A stretch of 64,000 nt of DNA from Phycomyces nitens (GCA_022702545.1 JAHRBC010000002.1:8370001-8434000), one strand, 5' to 3'; shown: positions 12,248-23,802, counted from the first letter of the stretch. A program made the numbers and translations. The notes: generated from the sequence alone by a model not told the origin.

Positions 12248-13859
12248 AAAACACTTGTATCAATTATGCTCTCGATAAGCTTTTAAACCGTGATGAACGA
12301 ACGGGTGGTTACTGATGATTTAAAGTGCTGAGAATTCTATGAATACGTCTTACGGAGGACGAGCACTATTATTTGGCAAAGAAGACTGTTCGTTATTGTA
12401 TGGTTATGAAAATGGTATTCGAGGGCTCGTAGTTGAATGCTAGTTACGATCCCCATTCCAAGCCAGATGACTATGATCAGTCCCTCATTACACACTTTAA
12501 CTTTTTAGATTATAGTCCATGTATTTTTCATTACAAACTAAAATGATGTTTCTTCTCTCTTGTAAATACAATTATAAATGTGTTTAGCCTGGTATAATCT
12601 AGAGAAGAGTACGAAGAGGATCGTATTTTACCATTATTTCTACGCTTATCGGGAGATTTACAATGGAGTGACCATGGACTCGCTTACGATGGCTTACTGC
12701 AATCCATGTGCAGGAGGGTGGCGCACCACTTGACATGGTATCTATGAGAGATTTAGATTAAATTAGAATCCATTCTTACACCAGTTATTGGTACAAGAGG
12801 AGGAAAGACCACTTCCCACTCCCAGCTGATACAGAAAAAAAATACTGTTGTCAGCCAAGATATTTCTCCGGCGAAGGGCAGGGTTCAACTGAGTCCTTCC
12901 TCCCACAATGACAACTACGGCTCCCACTCCCAGCTGATACAGCAAAAACACTGTCGTCAACCAAGATATTTCTCCGGCGAAGGGCAGGGTTCATATGTAG
13001 TTGTCACTGTGCTTTTCTTGCACAAATAACTTTTTTCTTGCTCGAAATTAGATACTTAGCTTAGCCGACATTTGTAGCCCCACAAAGCATTCATCATCCA
13101 GCTTGCATAGCATGACTTTATATGTTCTTTAAGTCTCGTTCAATTTTAATTTATTAAGTTCATTCTCTAACTTTTTTTTTCAATGAGATTATCATGTATT
13201 CTGGCAAGATGGGTTAAAGAGATTGACTGGTTGGTGAAGAAGAAAGAGAGTCAAGAAAAAAAGGGGATTATGTGTGTAGTGAGGCAAATAGGATAGATTC
13301 TCAGGTCACGGGAGTTCCTGTCCCGTGATCCAAGCAAGCTCATAAATCTATACTAATCGCAATCCAATAAAGAAGAGTCCCTTTTACTGCAAAATCGTGT
13401 ATTTTGATAAATTGTGTTAGCTGCGGTTAACCTAGAAGAGCTCAAGAGACAACTATAAGCCTTACATCCGTATAAAATCGATCCCTAACATGTGTTTAAG
13501 CCGGAATTTGTGATAATTCCGACCAATAGAAAATCATTTCCAGATACAGCAAAATAAATTGTTGGAAAAAAAAGGGATGTGTAGAATAGTGCAACTATTT
13601 TCCGGTTCGGACTTGAGTAGGCTGTCCGTAAGAAAAGACGTGGGGTTTCGCCCAGATGGAGACGTTGCCGACGATTCGACACCTTTTTTTTGTATGAGAC
13701 AAGATTTATTGAATTGCTCCCCAATGAAAAACAGGTCTTATTTCCTATGGAGGAGAGGTAGGTGCCTGAGGAGATATTGATGCACACATAAATGTGCGAG
13801 AAACTAATGAAGGTATATGCTGGTATTTTTTTTTCTATTCATGATGGATTGCAGTATCC
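12248..13859. other. Intergenic stretch with a duplicated segment
   Basis: No gene can be supported. It contains a direct duplication (12815-12993, listed separately) and a short perfect palindrome near 13303-13333 (GTCACGGGA ... TCCCGTGAT). An open frame about 12603-12745 lacks a start and any recognisable motif. Frames at 13485-13787 on both strands are not recognisable, though they might be eroded transposon sequence next to 13860-14130. Confidence 0.35.
12815..12993 (+). repeat. Direct repeat, two ~73-bp copies
   Basis: CCCACTCCCAGCTGATACAG followed about 20 bases later by CCAAGATATTTCTCCGGCGA and AGGGCAGGGTTCA occurs at 12815-12887 and again at 12922-12993, separated by about 34 bp. Its origin is unknown. 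The sequence is richer in G+C than its surroundings. Confidence 0.8.
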
Positions 13860-14130
13860 AGCCCTTCGAGTTTTTTTTAGATATGATACTCTTGTCCTTG
13901 CAATTTAACCAAGATACGCTCATATATTCTCAATGGGGTTGAGATCTAGGCTGTTTAATAACCATATTGTTACTGGTATATTCCGATATTTATTTTTATA
14001 AATACACTCTTCATTATGTTCACCAAGTACCTATATAGAAAAATAAAAAGGGTTTCTTGGGTTTATATACGCATATTATCCAAATGTGTCTTTGATGATT
14101 TCACAGGATTTGTCATGGCCATCCACGTAT
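13860..14130 (-). pseudogene. Degenerate Tc1-like transposase fragment
   Basis: On the minus strand the segment reads NIPVTIWLLNSLDLNPIENI, then a stop, then AYLG. This is the conserved C-terminal hallmark of Tc1/mariner transposases (usual form P-x-S-P-D-L-N-P-I-E-x-x-W) containing the third catalytic Glu. The rest is too eroded to trace, and the element ends are not visible. Confidence 0.55.
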
Positions 14131-14365
14131 AACTCTAGCTCATGGCATGACCCTTGACTGTATGTATCAAAGATACCATTTTCTATACCTCTTTATCTTC
14201 TTTATGACTACTCTGATGATTTCATTATTGCCAACCCTGAAAACCATTGACTCTTCTAATAATAAAAAAACAAGATTCGATTGAACTGTCAAAATTGCCT
14301 TGTCATTATTTAAAAGTGTATAAAAAGCAAAAGACGTTTTTTTTACAAGTATCCAATTCCCAATT

Positions 14366-16217
14366 TTATTCCAAAAGGTCTGAATTTTCAAACTGGTATC
14401 GTACACGATCTTTTTCATCGATTGGATTGAGAAAACTGTTTTCTCGTTGCAACCTTTTCAATACCTTCTTTTGGGTATCGTATTCGTTCTAAGAAAATGA
14501 TTAGCTAACAATATCAATGGTTTATCATTCAAACCAATTACCTGAAGTGTGGACAACAGCTCAAACACTAATACCATATTAGCTCTTGAATCCCAAGTTA
14601 CTGGAATCGTTGCACTTCTCAATTCAACAACCTGCCATTTGGTTGGCGTGCAAAGGCTGGTTTTTATCAGCGTGATTTTATCTCTAATACATTGGATACC
14701 AAAGACTGATAAGCCTTTGACGGTCTCGATAGAGGCATCCTGGTACTTTAGGATTTCTGTTCTCAAAGAGTTGGTTGTCATGGTTATCAGTTTCCATGTA
14801 TCGCCCATTGAATGATCAATGTTTTCAACAGAGTATGGTCTTGAAGATTCCATAATAATGATCTCAAACCCGTCTTTACGGCCAAGACCATCTGCGAACA
14901 GCTTTTCTGGTGTATTGTTCCAGACCCCAGGAACCATTTGACTGTTACTGTGGGACAAAACCATTGATTCGCACCTTGTATCCAATATTAATAATGTCAG
15001 CATATTCTAAATAAGTTTTAGTTTTCAGGATTCTTTCTTACCAGCTGAAAATAACTTCATTATTCATAATAGAGAAATGCTTAAAGATTGGTACAACATA
15101 CTCTACCCAGAAAGTTCGTTCATGATCTCGATTAAAGGCGGTTCTTTTGAATAGTCCCCAGAAATCGGTCATGATGATTGCAATGGTAGAAAAAAAAGGC
15201 AGTTTCCAAAGAACTCCATGATGTAGATTTACTTTGGTATTCCCACAAAAATTGAGGAAATGTGGCGTATTCAACATCATCGTCCATAACTTGTTTCAGG
15301 ATGTGTAGTACATTCGGAAAAGTATTTAGACCCTTTAAAGCTTTCTGATCAGTGCGGTTGGTGTCCAAGACTTCCCGTAGAAAATCCGGTATTAAGAAGG
15401 GTGACACACTGGAGATTGCAATAAAGCATCTTTTTTGCACGCTTTCAAAATACGTGGTTGACAGTTTAGGTTGATTTTGAGAATGGTTTAGGGCTCTTGC
15501 AGGTCCCATAAGTTCCTCATAATCATTGTTGGCAGCCATCTATACATTTCATAAAAATTAGGTTTATCGATATTCGGGATTTCTGTTTATGGATTGTTTA
15601 AAAGGTTGCCTTACCGTTTCATCTTTACTTGCATTTTTGGCTTTATAATGTTCTTGGTTACTTTTTTGTTGTTGTTGAAAAGATACCATAAAAATATAAA
15701 CCTTACCACTGTCAATTTCTCTCAAGGTAGACTCTTTTACAGCTTCAAGAGCCTTGTATATGATTTCAGTTGCAAACTCAATAGCTTTGGAGTATAGGTT
15801 ATGCGATTTTTCCAAGAGATGATCTTGAACCCTTGCTTGTTTAGCCGTGTATAAGTTTATGAATTCCTCTGAAAATCTTGGTTCCATAGAGTACTTGTAA
15901 CAATTCGAGGCATATCTACCCAACTGGCTAGAGACACCTTTTGCTTCCTCAATATTCTGCCAGCTTTTCTTAATATGATCCAGGGCTTGGAGGGGTGTTG
16001 CCTGAATCATATTATTGTCATGAATTGAATCAATCAAATTTTTTGGGCTTGTCCATGCCGAAATAGGTGCTCCCAAGTATTCATCAGAGATTCCTTTGAT
16101 ATTCTCTTGGCTTAGATTTATATTCATTATTCTTTTTCCAGGGATTGGCTTTGTAGAATTTGATGGGCTTGCAGTTTTTGTATGCGATTTTCTGGCTTGA
16201 CAGCTGGACTTTGGCAT
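14366..16217 (-). CDS. Multi-exon nuclease-like protein, A-D-G ... E-x-S subgroup (D1)
   Basis: Minus-strand exons: 16217-15615, 15539-15042, 14947-14542 and 14488-14366 (stop), with GT-AG introns of 75, 94 and 53 nt. Exon 3 carries VWNNTPEKLFADGLG and then FEIIIMESSRPYS: the same A-D-G ... E-x-S layout as the gene at 10099-12247. The neighbour at 16524-17837 is a paralogue. Exon 2 changes reading frame around a 7-base homopolymer (A7 on the plus strand, about 15190-15196): exon lengths miss an exact frame by one nucleotide there, so the gene is either recently disabled or the run is miscounted. No zinc finger or signal peptide is seen. The function is unknown; a nuclease fold is inferred from the motif only. 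Confidence 0.5.
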
Positions 16218-16523
16218 TCTGAGAGTAAGGGTATTTGATTAGCTCAGGTTTCAAACTACTTGACATGAATAAGTAGACTCGAGGCTGCCTATTTACCTGG
16301 TGTTTTGTATTTTTTTTTGAGTTTTTTTTTAGATGAGAATAAAGGTGCAATCGCAATGACAATTGGCTGAATAATTATTTATACTAGAGAAAGGGAGATA
16401 TCTTTTGAAAATAAGAATTCAGAAAAATCTGATTTTATGATATATGGGTTTAAATTGTTCTTACAAATATGGATTTTATAAACTTTCGCAAGACATCCCC
16501 CCTTCTCTAATATTCAAATACTT

Positions 16524-17837
16524 TTAGAATGTTTGCCCGTTCTTCTCAATTTGTGGGGATAACGGCCAATCGTATTTCCAAGACTCGCCACTTGTTGTAT
16601 TTATAAAAGGTAGTCTGTTTCGAATACACTGGACACCAAAGACTACAAGGTTCAAGGCATATGTCCATTTTACTTGCTGTTTGTTTAGTAGATGAATATT
16701 TAGTGACAAGGTCATTCCTTCAATGATTTTGGACGTGTCTCCATGGCAATGATAAAAACGTTTCTTCAATGAAGCCAAAACATGATTTCATCATGATTAT
16801 TTCTTTCTTGTCGACACATCCAATACCATCAGCGTATACTCTTGTGATGTCATTATGCCACACCCCAGGATTGCCCTGGCTGATATTATGACCTTGTGAG
16901 CATGATCTTTACACTAATTTGATACAAAAGTATGAATGAGATTCACTTTATATAATCATATACATAATACTACCAAGAGAAAAATAACCTGCGACATGGT
17001 TCCAAGGTACTTGAGAAAAAAGGGACCATACTTTCAGCCCAAAAACTTTGTTCATGATCCATGCGAAGCAAAACATGGAAACACACGGACCAAAAGTCTG
17101 TAAGGCTCAATGAAAGCAATCATGAAACTTGGCAAGTATGTTCATCTGGAGTACTTTCTCTGACGGTTCTTTCAATTGCCCAAACCTTTGCTAGCAAAAT
17201 CTACATCAATTCCATCTGTTTCAGTCATAAGAGTCTCTTTCAAATGATCACAAATAAGAGGATATCGAGAGAGAGAGAGAGACTAGCAAGATGAAATTGG
17301 TTTTGGCGAGCTTCGTCAAGGATATCGCGGGTATCACATGATATTATCAACGAACAGGAAGATTCAAGACTTTGAGTTTGTTGAAAGAGCATTTTTGGCT
17401 TTTCTGGAATATACTGCAAATGCGAGACATTAGAGACAAGTAGTTTTGGAGAACCAAGTATCTAAATCCACATATTAAGCATATTAACGATCGATTTCTC
17501 TCTCTCTTTTTTTATTTCAAGTGATTAGGTTTACCTTTAGCCACCAGTCATCTTCTTCTTCACTACCATTACTTGTTTTATGATCCTCATTGTGGTCTTG
17601 TAGTGGTGACTTTATTCTTATCTCTTCCAGTTCGCTACTTGATTGATTCGAAGGTGATGTTTGGCCATTTGATCTTTCTTGAGTTCCTGCGCAAAGAAGA
17701 AGAAAAAGAAAAAGAAGAAACAATTAAAATCTCAAATCTTAACTAAAGCAAAACTTACTGTCAACGTTATGTAATACTGTATCATGCACTTCATCGAGTG
17801 ATCGACTTGTAATTGAGATTGCATTATTGATTACCAT
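16524..17837 (-). pseudogene. D1 paralogue with stops (D2)
   Basis: The first exon can be read from ATG 17837 and runs through a GT-AG intron (TTTGCGCAG acceptor near 17695) into an acidic segment (KTSNGSEEEDDWWLK). Further downstream on the minus strand come LTDFWSVCFHVLLRMDHEQS, matching MTDFW ... RDHERTFWVE of D1, then GVWHNDITRVYADGIG and KEIIMMKSC (D1: FADGLG ... EIIIMESS), then LVVFGVQCIRNRLPFINT (D1: LSVFGIQCIRDKITLIKT). At least one in-frame TGA precedes the TDFW block, and the region after the motif changes frame. Same strand and adjacency to D1 suggest tandem duplication followed by decay. Confidence 0.55.
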
Positions 17838-18531
17838 GCGAACACCCGCATCATCGAGTTGAATTCAATGTATACATGAAATTGAGGGGTCTTGCATGGG
17901 ATATTGATTTTAGGATTAATGATATTTAATTAACACTAGTGGGGAATGTCAACTGAGTTATGACAGTATGTAAAGGACTGGTGTATGTAAGCATATAGAC
18001 TACCCATGAGAATTGTAGAGCAATTAAATATATAGAAAAAGGTGATCGATGTTGGTGCGTCATTTTTACTATGCAGCAAAACTGGAAAAAAAAGTTCTAA
18101 TTTTAGAAGGTTTTTTGTTAAAAAAAATCTAATGTGAAATTGCTATTTTTGGGGTGCTCATCTTGCCGTGGCTACCTGTCACTAGGCGTGAGAAAATGTA
18201 TCTTGCTGATTAAGAAGAAACCAATACACCCTCCAACCATACCTCTTGTTGGTTGATCGTTCTGATTGAATAGTTATCAATATTGATAGCTTCCAAATCT
18301 CTTTAATTAACATCACATTTCACAAGCTCAACTCTTCTTTATTCTTTTCCTTTTAAGTCTGGATTCCTAAACCGGTATTATCGCATTTAAAGGACCGCTG
18401 TTCAGGACAACATTTTATTCCATAAACTGGGAACAGGTACTAGATTCCGAACAAGTCACTTTTAGAATCTCAGTAACACAGAAACGTCGTGCTCTTTAGA
18501 TCGCTGACATTGTTTATGTTTTAGAGTAATA
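17838..18531. other. 5' flank of D2; no gene
   Basis: AT-rich sequence between the D2 start and the transposon at 18534. I see no array or motif. Confidence 0.35.
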
Positions 18532-18533
18532 TA

Positions 18534-19768
18534 CAGGATTTTTGGACCCAAATGAGCTTTTCTTGCAAATTTTCGCCTTTTGGTGCAAATTAAATGTGCA
18601 CAGCTCAAGTATCGAAATGGTAATGTAAGGTGGTGTACAAAATTACATCAATTCACAAAGCTAGCTCACAATTTATTAGTTTCTCTTTCACTCAAATACA
18701 ACCCAAGTATCTAATAACAAAGCTGTTCAAGTCAACAAAATTCCAGGATCCAGAATAACATCTACCAATAACCAAAATAAAAAGACTGTCAAGATATCAG
18801 GACGCCCACAACTTACTAGGTCTCCACATTCGAGGATTGATCATTGAAAAGAGTGCGAACCATTTCAAGACTCCGACTCAGATCTCTCGAGAGCTTGACA
18901 TTCCTAGACAGGCAGTCTGTGAAATCATCGAGAGGTCCGAAAAGACAGAAACTATCGAATAACAGTCTTTAGGTGATCTTGAAAGTATCATCCAGGACAA
19001 TCACCGTCAATTTATCATCAATTCTGTCAATGAAAACAACATCATCACCCTATAGGAGTTAAAATCCGTACTATTGGAAGAGTTTGACAACATTGGTAGC
19101 ATTAGTGCGTGTACTCTGCAACCCCTTGAATAACGTTGAAATGATTATATTGAAGAGGTCGACTCCAATGGAAGAGAAGAGAAATGATGAAGAGATTCGT
19201 CGAAAAAGAAATAAGTTTATATTAAGCCTTCAACCCGAGGGCATTCTGTACAATCAAAAATGTATTTTTATCGACGAGGCAGGCTTCAATATTAACATGA
19301 TCAAAGGCCACGCTCGATCAAAAGCTGGCACACCAGCCTTTGTTAAAACTATAACCAAGAGAGCAGTAAATGTGACAATGCTAGAATTCACTACAATCCC
19401 TCTCTCCACAACTGGCTGCAAGAAAAAACAAGCATCAACTCAAGTTTCTTCCTCCTTACTCTCCTTTCTTGAATCCTGTCGATGAATGCTTTTCCAAGCT
19501 AAAGAACTTTGTCAAGTAGTATTTGGATACCAAAGAAATCTTGTACGAGAGGATCCAACCTAGTAGTTATCAAATATCTAAGCAGGATTGGAAATGCTGG
19601 GCCAGGCATTCAATCTCATTTCACCAAAAGTGTTTAAACATGGAAATAAATATTTGATTTTATTTTTAAATTTCAATATCACCATTTCGATACTTGATCT
19701 GTACCCATTTAATTTGCATCAAAAGGCGAAAATTTGCAAGAAAAGCTCATTTGGGTCCGAAAATCCTG
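18534..19768 (+). mobile_element. IS630/Tc1-type transposon with internal deletion, copy 1
   Basis: Terminal inverted repeats of roughly 90 bp begin CAGGATTTTTGGACCCAAAT and are mirrored at the right end, flanked by a TA duplication (18532-18533 and 19769-19770). Inside, a broken transposase frame includes the helix-turn-helix-like TPTQISRELDIPRQAV and the first catalytic segment CIFIDEAGFNINM. It then passes directly from AVNVTMLEFTTIPLS to an out-of-frame PPYSPFLNPVDECFSKLKN, so the part holding the second catalytic Asp is gone. The copy at 28345-29561 shares this junction. The element is non-autonomous and dead as a transposase source. Confidence 0.85.
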
Positions 19769-19773
19769 TATAA

Positions 19774-19908
19774 CAATTCATATAGTCAGTGACTTGCTTT
19801 TCCATGTGTCGATTTAACGGTATGCAAAAGAAAGGACCTCAAAGGCAAAAAGAAAGGGATACCGTTATATCGACACACGGAAAACCAAGTCACGGACTAT
19901 ATGAATTG
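19774..19908. repeat. 135-bp hairpin with 50-bp near-perfect arms
   Basis: The left arm (19774-19823) CAATTCATATAGTC ... GATTTAACGGTAT is repeated in reverse complement at 19859-19908 with a few mismatches, leaving a 35-nt loop rich in AAAGAAAGGACCTC. Single, non-palindromic relatives of the arm lie 5' of A2 (20265-20310) and 5' of J (35987-36055), and the loop motif recurs 5' of A2 (20330-20400). It could be a small inverted-repeat transposon or a folded duplicate of an A2-type promoter. Confidence 0.8.
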
Positions 19909-20264
19909 CTATATTCTAGAGTCTTTACTGGTTTAAAGTGTATTCTTAAAGGACTTTGAGTTGGTAATTTTCTATTTAACAAAGTCTCTTCCAAAACAAT
20001 AAGACGGCTCGTAGCTTGATTCTAATATGTTGATTGTGATGCGTAAAGAGTAAGCTTTTGTTTGTAAGGAGGCGGATCTCAAATTGATTGTAGGCATCTC
20101 GTTAAAATGAGATTGAAATTACAGAATTTGTTTTTGGTTTTCTAGTCTTCTATGTTTTTGAGGGTTTTTAAATTATTAGAAGAGGAATACAGCTATGCTG
20201 GTATGTCGAGAGAGAATGCTGGTGTAAAGAGTAAAGTGATTGACAACCAAAGTCTTACAATTGA

Positions 20265-20420
20265 TTAATGCGTAATTTGTGACTCGTGTTTCCGTGTGTC
20301 GATTTACTGTCACCGAAAAGAAAGGATCTCGGAGGTCGAAATTGAACCGATCTCATTGGCCACAAGAAAGAAAGGACCTCAAAGGCAAAAAGAAAGGATC
20401 TCAAAAGAATCCTTTGCCAC
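20265..20420 (+). promoter_or_regulatory. Conserved 5' region of A2 with short repeats
   Basis: It holds TTTCCGTGTGTCGATTTACT, a relative of the hairpin arm at 19774-19823, followed by three or more copies of AAAGAAAGGATCTC or AAAGAAAGGACCTCAAAGGC. It lies 20-175 bp before the A2 start at 20440. The same arm sequence precedes locus J at 35987-36055. A role in promoter function is inferred from position and reuse. Confidence 0.5.
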
Positions 20421-20439
20421 AAACCTGCGCTTTGAACGA

Positions 20440-22257
20440 ATGGCCAAAACTGGAATACATCTTGTTCATGCATGTTATATTTGTAATGCGGCCTACTTTG
20501 AGGAAAAAAAAAGGCTACGACGACATCTCCAAAATATTCATGGCATACACGTCTCTCCCGGTATAAAGGGGTCGAAACCACGACCCAAAGCCAATCATTC
20601 GTTTGTTGACCAGCAAGATGCTTCTACTATCACAATGTATTCATGTCCTTCGTGTACGGACTACTTTGAATCTCTTGATCTACTAAAATTTCACGTCAAT
20701 ACCATTCATGAAAGAGAGGATTGTCCAGAAGCAACTCAAAGGTGACATTGTAAAGAATAGGAAAATTATTTGTCAATTTTGACTTTTTGTATCAACTCAA
20801 CTGGTGATGATCAAAACAAACTAGGCCTGGATAAAGAAGAGCTTGGACCAGAAATTGACCTGGCATCAGACAACACTATGTCGGGCATCTCTCCAACAAT
20901 CAACCCCTGTGCTATTGTGAATCATTCCGTGTCATCAATCGGTGCAGTCGCTTCAGTATCTGGTTATGATGCCGATAGTGCTGCAATCTATGCTTGTCAA
21001 CAAATGGATGCGGATGATACGGAAAAGTCAAAGACATTGTACATATTGGATACACTTGCGTTGCAGCCTTTTGCCATTATCGATAAGCATGGGCATGCAA
21101 AACATGCTCTTGCTCACAAGAAAATCATCAGTGATCTAGTGGGAAAACATGACTCGATACGATCCATATTGCCCATGAAACGGCGCCATCTGGATACAAC
21201 CCACCATCTTTGCATCAATTGCTCACCAGTCATTGCCACTGGCCTAGAAAACCTGTTTGCTGTATCACCCTATATCGATATCCTGCAACAACGAACGTTT
21301 GTAGAACTAACTCCAAATATTTGCGCGCTTGTCAACAAGGATTGGGATTTCTATCCTCAGATCAAATACGCCACTGCAAAACTCTTCTCTGGCTGTATCT
21401 TGAGGAATACTATTAACGGGCATTCGATTCTAGTCAACACTGTCGAGGTCTATGGCCGCACCAAGAGTGTCGACATTCATAGAGAATCGTTTGGCAAAGT
21501 GAAGGATGGTGTTGCAGCCACGTCCCTCCCTCCTACCACCTTCAAAACACTGTACCCTGGAGTTTGGCCCGTAACATTACAAAAGTTTGACGGCATGAAG
21601 TTGATAATTGGCACCTGTACGTCTAATGTGCTTGCGACATCCAGCATCCGTCTAGATACCAAAGAAGATCCTCTTGTTGGCTGCATCAATTTAGGATTTC
21701 GGTTGACGACTGTCAAGGATTCAATAGCAACCAAGATATTCGTAGATCAAGAATGTCTTGACACAAGCATAGCCATGGCTGCCAATGCTGGAACCGACCG
21801 CATATCAGATACTAACATTTTGTATCAGCTACGACAACTGAGGTCCAAGTTTGACCACCCTAGTGCATACACCTTGTGCCGTGCCTCTGGTCCATTAACA
21901 GATGTGCATGTATGCCAGCCATTCACTACTTTTACGCTGGCTGATTATGATAAGGGTCGGTATCCAGTAGCTAATCTCTTTCGCTTAATTGGAATTCTTG
22001 TGTTAAAACATGGTCAAGCAGCGATGCTTCCAAAGTCAAGTGTCCAAGATGTTATCCAGCAATCCACGGGTAAAATTCAAATAGTCCTTCAATCAATGTT
22101 ATCGCTGTATCCCCTTGATGATGACTCGTCGATCAACATTCTTATGAATAGCGATTTGAATCAGCTATTGCAACGTCTCGGGGAACTCATTATGCCTGCT
22201 ATTGTTTCTGCGAATGTTACTGTCCAAAAACAAATCGCCAATGTCTTTCAAGTGTGA
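20440..22257 (+). CDS. Two-finger C2H2 protein, A1 paralogue (A2)
   Basis: Exon 1 from ATG 20440 (MAKTGIHLVHACYIC) holds finger 1 (C12-x2-C15 ... H29-x4-H34) and finger 2 (SCPSCTDYF ... FHVNTIH). The long second frame to 22257 aligns throughout with A1: KTLYILDTL, VNKDWDFYPQIKYATAK, NTVEVYGRTKS, SSIRLDTKED, ILYQLRQLRSKFD, FTLADYDKG and GILVLKHG. Between them the frame is interrupted by TGA (20743) and TAG (20758). A donor-like GTGACA at 20742 exists, but I find no acceptor giving the right phase, so either an unusual intron or a disabling change is present. An upstream GTG at 20296 in the same frame was rejected as start because A1 also begins MAK. Its function is unknown; the fingers suggest nucleic-acid binding. 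Confidence 0.65.
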
Positions 22258-22461
22258 AATCCTCTTCATTTGCTTTATTTTCCCTTTCTTATGGATTTAT
22301 TTTTAACCAAGTGCAGTAAAAATACTCAAAACGGTTTCTCACAATTCAAAAGGATAATGGTCGACCGTTGGATTCCATAAAATCACTTTTTGAACTGTTT
22401 CAAAAAAAAAAGGGAAGGTAAATACCAATTAATTAATCTAGTAATAAGATTGATTACTATA

Positions 22462-23784
22462 CACTGAGTGGGAGAAATTAAAGAAACGTTTTTTAAACTC
22501 AATAAATCTTTTAAACTTGGAGCAGTTTTCTTTTCTTTTAAATCAACAACACGACATTACTGCCTGAGATCTCTTCTAAAAGCAAGAAAAAGACGGACAA
22601 TGTTACACGCGTCATCATTGTACATGAGAGCATTGTAAATGGCACTAAGCAATGTGACATTGCCAGAAAGCTCAATGTTAGCAAGCTTGTTGTAACAAGA
22701 GTACTCAAGCACTACAAAAATACCGGCTCATACGAAAAAGTTAAGAACCCAGGCAGACCATTAAAGCTTACGGAGAGGGATGGGAGAGAGAGATTCTTCG
22801 GGAGATCATGAAGGATCCAACACAGACAATGTCAGCTTTGAGAAAGTCTGCTACCACACCTACATCAGCCAAGACTTTCCGCAAGTTTCTTCATAAACAA
22901 GGAATATACTCTAGGAGATTGATCAAAAAGCCTAAGATCTCCAAAGAAAATCAGAAAAAACGGTTGAAATGGGCAATGGCTCATCTCCATTGGAGCATCA
23001 CAGAATGGAACTCCATCATCTGGTCTGATGAATCGCGCTTCAAGCTCCACGGAAGTGATGGACGCCGGAGAGTCCTTCGGTACAACAATACTGGTCTTCT
23101 CTCCACTTTCATCTCACCAACTATGAAGTTTGGAGGTGGTTCTGTTATGGTTTGGGGATGTTTCTTTGGGAAGGGTGTCGGATATTTAAAATTCGTGCCA
23201 GGGAAGATTGATTCCAAGGAGTATATCCAGACTTTAGAAGAGGGATATCTTCCCTCCCTTGCTAGATTTAAGGAAAAATCAAGTTGGAGACGGTTCTGAC
23301 TACAAGAGGACAATGCCAGCTGTCATGTGAGCAAGATGACTACGGCATGGAAGCAGCAGCACAGGCTGAAACTTTTGCCTGACTGGCCAGCCCAAAGCCC
23401 TGATCTCAATCCAATTGAGCACCTTTGGGACTATCTTGGAAAGAGAATCAGGTCCAGAAGATATAACTTATACAGTTTATATCATATCAGACATGCTTTG
23501 GAGAGGGAATGGAGGCGTATTCCAAAGGAATATTTGGAAAGCCTAATTTCCAGTATGCATAAAAGATGCCAGGCAGTCATAGATGCCAAAGGTGGTCCAA
23601 CAAAGTATTAATAAATAATCAATATTATTATATATTTTGAAAGAAAACAATCCTTTTTATTCACTCTGAGTTTTCTATACTCATTAAATTATTTTTTTCC
23701 ATCTTTTTTGATGTATGAATGTGAGGTTTTTTTTGTGAAGTTTTGCGGGCTATAAAAAGTTTCTTTAATTTCTCCCACTCAGTG
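22462..23784 (+). mobile_element. Tc1-like element with perfect TIRs and TA duplication
   Basis: Left end CACTGAGTGGGAGAAATTAA and right end TTAATTTCTCCCACTCAGTG are exact inverted repeats of at least 26 bp, flanked by TA (22460-22461 and 23785-23786). The 1323-bp length is usual for Tc1 elements. The identical ends argue for a fairly recent insertion. It interrupts the 3' side of a retroelement fragment (23803-25040). Confidence 0.92.
22566..23611 (+). pseudogene. Tc1-type transposase with two disabling changes
   Basis: The N-terminal helix-turn-helix region (VNGTKQCDIARKLNVSKLVV) is followed by GRPLKLT, then the catalytic domain: SIIWSDESRF (first Asp), LQEDNASCHV (second Asp) and SPDLNPIEHLWDYL (Glu). 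By my count 35 residues separate the second Asp and the Glu. The frame shifts around 22785 (before EILREIMKDP) and an in-frame TGA lies at 23297-23299, three codons before the second Asp segment. The copy is therefore non-functional although its TIRs are intact. Confidence 0.85.
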
Positions 23785-23802
23785 TACTACAGGCAGAGGG
23801 TA

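Noticed and set aside
13303..13333. Palindrome GTCACGGGA ... TCCCGTGAT as a transcription terminator
   Set aside because: No gene ends here and factor-independent terminators of this type are not expected in a fungus; recorded only as a small palindrome.
15594..15797. Plus-strand hydrophobic frame suggesting a membrane protein
   Set aside because: It is antisense to exon 1 of D1, whose frame and splice borders are better supported.
20279..20566. Frame starting at 20279 overlapping the A2 5' region
   Set aside because: It is out of frame with the finger module and passes through the promoter repeats.
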